Origin: CAXBPY01 sp003455275 | Lineage (GTDB): Bacteria > Bacteroidota > Bacteroidia > Chitinophagales > UBA10324 | DNA length: 40,980 bases | Assembly (NCBI GenBank): GCA_963977675.1 | Contig: CAXBPY010000024.1 | Coordinates: 1-40,980 of the forward strand | Reading direction: 5' to 3' | Shown here: piece after piece, positions 35,158-40,980 of the stretch | Layout: every line of letters starts with the position of its first letter | How positions within the stretch are numbered: position 1 is the stretch's first letter | Translations under genes and position numbers: made by a program | The notes under the pieces: generated by a model | Told to the model about the DNA's origin: nothing | Database searches by the model: none | The model's input: only the letters and a program-made list of their open reading frames with translations

Positions 35158-35973
35158 TTACTGAAGCGGTACATATCCAACAGTTTTTACCACTTCTTGC
35201 CCTTCTGAAGAAAGAACATAATCAATAAAAGGTTTTACTGATTTTTCCTTTGTTACATTATAGTAGAAAAATAGTGGACGAATGATTGGATATGTTTTAT
35301 TCATGGCAGTGGTCAATGAAGGTTTTACGAATGTTTTTCCGTCGAATGAAACGGCTACCACTTTCACATCACCTTCCTGATATGCCATTCCAACATAACC
35401 AATTGCTCCTTTTGTTTGACTTACGCTTTGAACAATTGCTCCGGTCGCAGGCATATTCAACATTGTGCTCGCGTAATTTTTATTCAGCAAAACTTTTTCT
35501 TTAAAAAAATCATATGTTCCTGAACTGGTTTCACGCCCGTATACCACAATTGGCATATCATCACCACCAACTTCTTTCCAATTCTTGATTTTGCCAGTAT
35601 AAATTCCTTCAAGTTGAGCACGGGTTAGCTGGGTAACTTTATTTGCAGGATTTATAATAACTGAAAGAGCATCATATGCCATAATTACTTCCTTAACAGT
35701 TTTACCTGCGTCCTGAAGTTTCAGTTTCTCATCCATTTTCAATTTGCGCGAACTCATAGCCAGATCAGTAGAGCCATCCATTAGCGCGGAGATTCCAACA
35801 CCACTACCTCCGCCTGTTACTACAATTGCGCTTGATGGATTCTTCTTTTTGTAAGATTCAGCTTCTTTTTGAACAAGCGGAAGGCAAGTGTCACTTCCCT
35901 TAATCTTCTGTGCATTTGCAATCTTCAGAGATATTGCAAGTAACAGAACAAATGATAAAATTTTCTTTGTCAT
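35158..35973 (-). CDS. pstS: Phosphate-binding protein PstS (phosphate ABC transporter)
   Basis: A 271-residue periplasmic phosphate-binding protein. A signal peptide of about 21 residues ends in NAQ, without a lipobox. Ligand-site segments typical of PstS are visible: KGSDTCLPLV, TGGGSGVGISALMDGSTDLAMSSRKL and GRETSSGTYDFFKEKVL, whose Ser/Thr/Gly/Asp/Arg residues form the phosphate cage in relatives. It lies 81 bases downstream of the porin gene on the same strand, so the two probably form a phosphate-uptake unit. pstC, pstA, pstB and phoU are not in the window. Confidence 0.93.
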   Translation of the reverse strand: MTKKILSFVLLLAISLKIANAQKIKGSDTCLPLVQKEAESYKKKNPSSAIVVTGGGSGVGISALMDGSTDLAMSSRKLKMDEKLKLQDAGKTVKEVIMAYDALSVIINPANKVTQLTRAQLEGIYTGKIKNWKEVGGDDMPIVVYGRETSSGTYDFFKEKVLLNKNYASTMLNMPATGAIVQSVSQTKGAIGYVGMAYQEGDVKVVAVSFDGKTFVKPSLTTAMNKTYPIIRPLFFYYNVTKEKSVKPFIDYVLSSEGQEVVKTVGYVPLQ

Positions 35974-36054
35974 TGATTAAAATTTTTGTTGGTATTAGGC
36001 AATCGTAATGCCTTAAATTTTTTTTCTATATTATTAAATTGTTATGTGCCAGAA

Positions 36055-37368
36055 TCAGAATTTGTATTGCATACGGAAAGTCCAAATGTTATCACGGTGA
36101 TCAGTTGTCCACCCTTTCAGATTTGTTGTTTCGTTGGTAACCATATCGCGATAGAGCGTGAATTTGACATTTGCATTCAGGTAAAGAATATATCCAAAGC
36201 CAAGCGTTGTGTAAGCAATATCTGCCTTGTTTAAATTGTTCGCTTTGTTGTTCGCATCTACAGCTCCAATCTCCATTCCTTCAGCATCAGTATTTGGATC
36301 ATAGAAATCATATTTCACAACTACACCACTCTTTATTGGGTTAACATTTTGAACAAAATATAAATCATACCCCATCACATTTCGGTTGTAAGTGTTCGGA
36401 AATAAACCTGTTGTTGCATTTGCAGTAATTGTGCTGGGACTAGTTGAGTTACTGTTTCCCGGAACCGGCTGTTGACCTTGAATAAATTCTCCGCGTAGAG
36501 TTGTTACACCTATTGGTGATGAATAACTGAATTGTAAATCTGCTCCGATATATGAACGGGTAGCAATTGAATCACTTGCGAAAGATGTGCTATCCACGAG
36601 CCATGATTTCAATCCACTAGAATTGGTTCCCATGTTATAGGCATACTTTGTAAATTCACGAATACCGCCACTGTAATAAGAAAGGCCAACTCCGAATTTA
36701 ATTTTCTCTTTCATGAGGCTTTTATTAACTCCCAGATGAGCAATCAGGTCTTTTTGATAATCGAAATCACTGGCAGTTCTTCCGGTTCCGTTGACCATTG
36801 CAACTTGAGCCGAAATGAAATTCCACTTGCTTGTGCTTGGCATTTGAAAACCAACCATTGCACCAAGGTCACGCTCACCCGGGAAAAGTGTCTGACTCCA
36901 ACGCGCACGCTCAGGAGTTTCGCGCGTGCTGCTGCTGTATGGTACTTCCCATCCCCAGGGGCGATTAAATATTCCACACTGTAAATAGAATGCTTTCATC
37001 CATGGCTCGGTGTATTTTCCATAAGCATCAATTACTGCTACTCCTTTTTCTGAAGCATCAAATTGTAGTACCCAATTAATACCGGTATAATCATAAGTAA
37101 ATTTTACCCGACTACGGCGAAGGGCGAAGCGCTTATTCATTCCCTGGGCAAAATCACCGCCTGCAAAAGAGGCAACTCCATTTGAATCTGCAACCTGGTA
37201 TTGGGGCTGCAGATATCCTGTAATCTTAAGTCTTTTTAATGTTGATACATCAGATGAAATAATTCCGACACGATTCGTGAGTGTGTCAAGCGGCGTTTCC
37301 GTTTGGGCGTGCGCTACAGTGAACCCAAGAGAGAGGACACTGATGATTGCTAGTAATTTTAATCGCAT
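36055..37368 (-). CDS. Porin_O_P family (phosphate-selective-like) porin
   Basis: A 437-residue outer-membrane barrel. After a 22-residue signal (ending HAQ) and a short linker with a coiled-coil-like stretch (NRVGIISSDVSTLKRL) come the family strands: KITGYLQPQYQVA, FALRRSRVKFTYDY, WVLQFDASEKGVAVIDAYGKYTEPWMKAFYLQCGIFNRPWGWE and TLFPGERDLGAMVGFQMP. The protein ends in the strand FRMQYKF with a terminal Phe, as barrel proteins do. Related porins take up phosphate and polyphosphate. It is encoded upstream of pstS, and a predicted Pho-box array lies in front of it, which fits induction under phosphate starvation. Confidence 0.9.
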   Translation of the reverse strand: MRLKLLAIISVLSLGFTVAHAQTETPLDTLTNRVGIISSDVSTLKRLKITGYLQPQYQVADSNGVASFAGGDFAQGMNKRFALRRSRVKFTYDYTGINWVLQFDASEKGVAVIDAYGKYTEPWMKAFYLQCGIFNRPWGWEVPYSSSTRETPERARWSQTLFPGERDLGAMVGFQMPSTSKWNFISAQVAMVNGTGRTASDFDYQKDLIAHLGVNKSLMKEKIKFGVGLSYYSGGIREFTKYAYNMGTNSSGLKSWLVDSTSFASDSIATRSYIGADLQFSYSSPIGVTTLRGEFIQGQQPVPGNSNSTSPSTITANATTGLFPNTYNRNVMGYDLYFVQNVNPIKSGVVVKYDFYDPNTDAEGMEIGAVDANNKANNLNKADIAYTTLGFGYILYLNANVKFTLYRDMVTNETTNLKGWTTDHRDNIWTFRMQYKF

Positions 37369-37392
37369 AATGGATTTGTTGTTTTAGTGATG

Positions 37393-37448
37393 CAAAAATT
37401 CCTGTGCAGTGTTAACGCCACTTAAGTTTAATGTTAAGGCAGTGTTAA
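37393..37448 (-). promoter_or_regulatory. Predicted Pho-box array and promoter of the porin-pstS unit
   Basis: On the - strand four units begin every 11 bp: TTAACA-type at 37443-37448, 37432-37437 and 37410-37415, and a degenerate CTTAAG at 37421-37426. Direct repeats with an 11-bp period are the known layout of PhoB/PhoP sites, and TTAACA is the Bacillus-type half-site. A -7-like AATTTTTG (37400-37393) lies 9 bases downstream, putting the start of transcription near 37386 and the array at about -23 to -62, the usual activator position replacing the -33 element. Confidence 0.6.
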
Positions 37449-37558
37449 GAGTTAAAGATTTAATAATCTATGGAGAGATAAAAGGCGAATGAATTCATCA
37501 TTGAATAATCTTCGCTTAAAATCATAGTAACACAACTTGATTTTTATTGCATCATAAT

Positions 37559-37625
37559 AACAACCCGAAGATGGGATGTTGTTTTAGGTAAAGCCCTGCG
37601 TCGTGAGACTCGGGGCTTATTTATT
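37559..37625 (+). ncRNA. Structured element with terminator-like hairpin (candidate small RNA or attenuator)
   Basis: The first hairpin pairs AACAAC (37559-37564) with GTTGTT (37578-37583), extended by CC/GG across a 2-base bulge. The second pairs AAGCCCTG (37591-37598) with CGGGGCTT (37611-37618), continues after a one-base mismatch with GTC/GAC, and closes on a GTGA tetraloop of the GNRA class. The tail is ATTTATTTTAT. No + strand gene precedes it, so it either ends an unannotated small RNA or sits in the leader of the gene starting at 37775. Confidence 0.45.
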
Positions 37626-37774
37626 TTATAATTGATTTTGACGATTTAGTTATTTTAAGAAATAAAAAAATATTTAGGCGATAATTTATTAGGTTATATC
37701 TAATAATTTACGAAGAAGAATTTTCAATTAATATTATGCACGAAATTTCTTTCAACAAAAACCCTCAAGTCCAA

Positions 37775-40700
37775 ATGAAAAACATTTTTATTTCAATGGT
37801 GTTGTTGTGTTCCTCATTTGCATTGTTTGCACAGGACAACACTACCGGCGTAATCACCGCATCTGAATTTCATGTAACCCGGCCGCTTCGCGAAATATTT
37901 GCGGAGAACCCTGTAGATGAAAACAAAATTTACACTGAAAAAGAATCGCACGATCGCGAGAATCGAATTGGACCAAAATATCAGTTCACAGCAGCTGATG
38001 GTCCTCAATATGGTAATGACATCAATTCCATTCAGGCAAAAATGGGAGAAGTTCCATCAGGAAATGGAATGAAAGTGAATGTTCCAGGCCAAACTGCATC
38101 AGGGTTTCGGCCTTATGATCCATCCGGTGCGGTAGGCCCAAATCATTACATCCAGATTATAAATGCAACAACCTTTAAGGTATATGATAAAACAACAATG
38201 ACTGTAATTCTTACAGGAACTCTTGGAAATCTTTGGACACCTGCAGTTGGAAATAATGGTGACCCGATTGTAATGTATGATAAAGCAGCTGACCGCTGGT
38301 TCATGGCTCAATTTGGAACAAGCAGCGATAAAAAAATTTATATAGCAATTTCTACCACCAATGACCCAACAGGTTCTTATTACACATATACTTATGTGTC
38401 ACCACTTTTTCCTGACTACCTGAAATTTGGTGTGTGGAGCAATGGTTATTACATGACTTCGAATCAAAGCACACAAAAAGTTTTTTGTTTTGAAAGAGAT
38501 GCAATGATTGCCGGAACTCCGGGAGCTCGTTCTCTTTATGTTAATTATTCACCTCCAAAAGCAGGATTTTTTGTTCCACTTCCTGGTGATGCCGCAGATG
38601 GTTCATTACCGCCCGCCGGAGCACCTTGCCCAATATTTTCTTACTCTGATAATGGATGGGGAGCTGGTTATGTAGATGCAATGAACATCTATAATATGAA
38701 TGTGACCTGGGGTGCAACACCAACTGGTTCGATTACACTCGCATCAAACATTGGCTTGTCTGCTTTTGATGCATCTTATGATGCTCAATGGAATGATTGT
38801 CCTCAACCTGGCACTACACAAAAATTAGATGGAATTGGCGGTGTGTGTATGTATCGCGCACAGTGGAAATCCTGGAGCGGCTACAATACCATTCTTCTGA
38901 ATTGGGGAGTGAAAATCAGCACCACACAAAGAAGTTTTAAATGGTGCGAGCTTCGTCAAAACCAGTCTACTGGAGTGTGGAGTTTATACCAGGAAGGAAC
39001 ATATGTTCCGGATGCTGACACCCGCTGGATGGGAACTATGGCAATGGATAACAATGGCTCAATTGGAATCAGTTATATGAAATCAAACGCTTCAAGCACT
39101 TATCCAGGACTTTATTATACCGGAAGAAGAAGTTGCGATCCACTTGGTACTTTACCTGTAACAGAGACTTTAGTAATTGCAGGAACAGGGTCACAAACCG
39201 GTATCAATCGCGATGGAGATTACTCACAAACTACTCTCGATCCGGATGGTGTTACTTTCTGGAGTACCAGTGAATATATGGGTGGAGCTACTGGTTCAAG
39301 TGCAGCACGCACAAGAATTTTTTCTTACACCATTCCGGGTTGTTCACTTGTTGCCGGAGTTTCAATTGCTCAAACTGCTGGAACAAACCCGACATGCAGC
39401 GGATCTTCCGTAACATTCACTGCTACACCAGTGAACGGGGGAACCACTCCTTCTTATCAGTGGCAAGTGGATGGCGTGAATGCCGGAACAAATTCTCCAA
39501 CTTTCACTACTAATTCATTAACAAACGGACAAGTGATAACTTGTATCATGACTTCAAATCTTGGTGGCGTGACAGGAAACCCTGCTACATCTAATTCAAT
39601 AGTGATGACCATTAACACAGCTGTGACACCAGCAGTTTCTATTGCCCTTACTGCAGGAAGCAATCCATCCTGTGCCGGTGATGCAAAAACATTTACTGCA
39701 ACTCCAACTAACGGTGGCGCTACTCCTTCTTATGACTGGCGCATTGATGGCATCAGTACCGGAACAACTGCTGCAAACTACTCAAACAGCGGACTTACAA
39801 ATGGTCAAACTGTTAATTGCATTATGGCGTCAAGCCTAAGCTGTGCAAGCCCCGTTACAGCATCAAGTAATAACATTGTAATCAGCATTACATCATCAGT
39901 TACACCTTCAGTTTCTATTGCAATAACTTCCGGAACTAACCCAACTCCTTCGGGTGCCTCAGTAACTTTTACCGCTACACCAACTAACGGAGGAAGCTCA
40001 CCATCCTATCAATGGAAAATAGGAACCACAAATGTTGGAACTAACTCGCCAACCTATACTACAACTGCTTTAGTAAATGGTGATGTGGTTAGTTGTGTGA
40101 TGACATCAAATGCTCCATGTGCAAGCCCGCTTACTGCAACAAGTAATTCAATTACCATGACAGTAACCGGTGCTATTACTTACTGCACTGCATCTTCAAC
40201 AAATACCTCACATCAATACATTAAGAAGGTAGTGATGGGTTCAATCAGCAATTCTTCAGGAGCTACAACATACTCAAACTTTACTTCTCTTTCAACTAAT
40301 GTGACAGTTGGAACCGGAACAAGCATTACAGTTACAAGAGGCAGAACTTACTCAACTAACATTGTAGTTATTTTCTGCGATTGGAATAACAACGGATCCT
40401 TTACCGATGCAGGTGAAACAGTTTATACATCAGCTGTTGGTTCAGGACCATTTACTACAAGCATTGTTCCACCGGCTTCAGCCATTACAGGAACTGTGAG
40501 AATGAGAATTCGTTTGACTGATTCAAATACAGGTGTAAATATTACACCATGTGGTACTTCTACATATGGCGAAGTTGAAGATTACTCCCTCAACATTGGT
40601 GCGCACGGTTTAAGTATCACTCCGCAGGACGATGCACAACAATCCAGCTCTTCAATTCCTCCAACAATTATGCTTTCTGTTTATCCAAATCCAAATACCG

Positions 40701-40897
40701 GAGCATTTACAGTGAAGGGCGAAAAGGCAGGTGAGTATTACATTATGGATGAATCAGGTCACCTCATGAGTTCTTTCAAACTTACTGAAGCAAATAATTT
40801 CACGCAGGTAATTAACTCCCTCGGAAATGGAATCTTCATTATTGTTGGTCAGAATAAATATGGCATAACCAAGCAAAAGGTTATTGTAGCTAAATAA
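37775..40897 (+). CDS. Secreted multidomain protein with Ig repeats, GEVED domain and T9SS type A signal
   Basis: A 1040-residue exported protein. The signal peptide MKNIFISMVLLCSSFALFAQ sets the start at 37775; the frame is open from 37736 but that extension is hydrophilic. The N-terminal half (FRPYDPSGAVGPNHYIQIIN... AADRWFMAQF... ISTTNDPTGSYYTY... PDYLKFGVWSNGYYMT) resembles a beta-propeller domain common in bacterial secreted proteins. Three Ig-like tandem repeats of 92 residues follow (about 529-804), then a GEVED domain at about 865-940 (FCDWNNNGSFTDAGE... YGEVEDYSLNI) and a type A T9SS domain (SVYPNPNTGAFTVKG... GIFIIVGQNK). No catalytic residues are recognisable; an adhesive or matrix role is likely. 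Confidence 0.88.
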   Translation: MKNIFISMVLLCSSFALFAQDNTTGVITASEFHVTRPLREIFAENPVDENKIYTEKESHDRENRIGPKYQFTAADGPQYGNDINSIQAKMGEVPSGNGMKVNVPGQTASGFRPYDPSGAVGPNHYIQIINATTFKVYDKTTMTVILTGTLGNLWTPAVGNNGDPIVMYDKAADRWFMAQFGTSSDKKIYIAISTTNDPTGSYYTYTYVSPLFPDYLKFGVWSNGYYMTSNQSTQKVFCFERDAMIAGTPGARSLYVNYSPPKAGFFVPLPGDAADGSLPPAGAPCPIFSYSDNGWGAGYVDAMNIYNMNVTWGATPTGSITLASNIGLSAFDASYDAQWNDCPQPGTTQKLDGIGGVCMYRAQWKSWSGYNTILLNWGVKISTTQRSFKWCELRQNQSTGVWSLYQEGTYVPDADTRWMGTMAMDNNGSIGISYMKSNASSTYPGLYYTGRRSCDPLGTLPVTETLVIAGTGSQTGINRDGDYSQTTLDPDGVTFWSTSEYMGGATGSSAARTRIFSYTIPGCSLVAGVSIAQTAGTNPTCSGSSVTFTATPVNGGTTPSYQWQVDGVNAGTNSPTFTTNSLTNGQVITCIMTSNLGGVTGNPATSNSIVMTINTAVTPAVSIALTAGSNPSCAGDAKTFTATPTNGGATPSYDWRIDGISTGTTAANYSNSGLTNGQTVNCIMASSLSCASPVTASSNNIVISITSSVTPSVSIAITSGTNPTPSGASVTFTATPTNGGSSPSYQWKIGTTNVGTNSPTYTTTALVNGDVVSCVMTSNAPCASPLTATSNSITMTVTGAITYCTASSTNTSHQYIKKVVMGSISNSSGATTYSNFTSLSTNVTVGTGTSITVTRGRTYSTNIVVIFCDWNNNGSFTDAGETVYTSAVGSGPFTTSIVPPASAITGTVRMRIRLTDSNTGVNITPCGTSTYGEVEDYSLNIGAHGLSITPQDDAQQSSSSIPPTIMLSVYPNPNTGAFTVKGEKAGEYYIMDESGHLMSSFKLTEANNFTQVINSLGNGIFIIVGQNKYGITKQKVIVAK
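39359..40186 (+). repeat. Three tandem 276-bp repeats encoding Ig-like domains
   Basis: Units start at 39359, 39635 and 39911, each beginning with codons for Val-Ser-Ile-Ala and each exactly 276 bp (92 codons). All encode a TFTATPxNGGxxPSYxW core and a following CIM or CVM strand. Units one and two keep a Cys near the start (TCSG, SCAG), while unit three has TPSG instead, so its intradomain disulfide must differ. Confidence 0.85.
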
Positions 40898-40918
40898 TTT
40901 TTTCTAAAATCATTAGGC

Positions 40919-40953
40919 AAGGGGCTGCTAACAAAAGCAGCCCCTTTATTTTT
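40919..40953 (+). terminator. Terminator after the GEVED-protein gene
   Basis: AAGGGGCTGCT at 40919-40929 pairs perfectly with 40936-40946 around a 6-base loop and is followed by TATTTTTT. It lies 21 bases after the stop. Confidence 0.9.
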
Positions 40954-40980
40954 TCCCTGACTTAAAATTATTTTGGTGCT

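Larger units (their letters stand above)
37369..37774. other. Intergenic region of 406 bases between porin and GEVED-protein genes
   Basis: This region holds the porin promoter with its Pho-box array (37393-37448), an unassigned AT-rich stretch with an imperfect hairpin (GCGAA at 37485-37489 with TTCGC at 37511-37515), two clear hairpins at 37559-37618 and an AT-rich leader before the ATG at 37775. I see no tRNA and no credible small open frame. Confidence 0.7.

Noticed and set aside
35997..36013. A small inverted repeat (AGGCA/TGCCT) between the porin and pstS
   Set aside because: The stem is only 5 bp and the T-rich tail lies on the strand opposite to both genes, so it is not convincing as a terminator.

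Overview
The window is a chromosomal segment of a member of the Bacteroidota, probably not of the Bacteroidales. The reasons are a SusC/SusD outer-membrane pair, five secreted proteins ending in type IX secretion system (T9SS) sorting domains (four type A, one type B/CHU_C), a Porin_O_P family porin, Bacteroidota-type promoters (TAnnTTTG) and a cysteine-free ribosomal protein L32 of the kind I recall from flavobacteria and relatives. The sequence is AT-rich. I see no rRNA, tRNA, CRISPR array, transposase, integrase or phage gene. This is mostly core and cell-envelope genome, not a mobile island.

Layout. 1-1004: the 3' end of a T9SS cargo gene with a terminator, then a small two-helix membrane protein that looks like a channel pore. 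1202-5958: an isolated susC-susD pair closed by a terminator. 6002-12647: coaX, an outer-membrane protein, a secreted M1 aminopeptidase and a secreted M43 metalloprotease, tightly packed on the + strand. 12928-19538: a very large alpha-2-macroglobulin-like lipoprotein, a 9-bp-periodic palindromic repeat, then a lipoprotein-anchored VOC protein and a DUF1801-like protein. 19539-22953 (-): a TolC/HlyD efflux pair without a visible pump, plus a small envelope protein with a palindrome-rich leader. 22998-27051 (+): tadA, an FG-GAP/CHU_C secreted protein and Mn-type superoxide dismutase. 27129-32892: a TIGR02757 protein, a polytopic GT-C-like membrane protein, hutH, scpB and an NAD-dependent epimerase. 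33045-35115 (+): yceD-rpmF-plsX and a small Fe-S protein. 35158-37368 (-): an outer-membrane porin and pstS, a phosphate-uptake pair. 37775-40897 (+): a secreted multi-domain GEVED/T9SS protein with a terminator.

How the genes may work together. The secreted M1 and M43 peptidases, the SusCD importer and the surface macroglobulin-like protein could together form an extracellular protein-degradation and peptide-uptake set with self-protection; this is inference from proximity. The porin and pstS are likely co-regulated by phosphate: four TGTTAA-type units spaced exactly 11 bp lie just upstream of the porin, overlapping where a -33 element would sit, which is Pho-box architecture.

The most interesting non-coding signals are that Pho-box array; a structured GNRA-capped hairpin with a U-rich tail at 37591-37625 that terminates no known gene (candidate small RNA or leader attenuator); the 18357-18450 repeat; and two palindromes at 20032-20092. 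I found no clear undescribed multi-gene system. The best candidates for new biology are the small pore-like protein, the orphan RNA element and the palindromic repeat.
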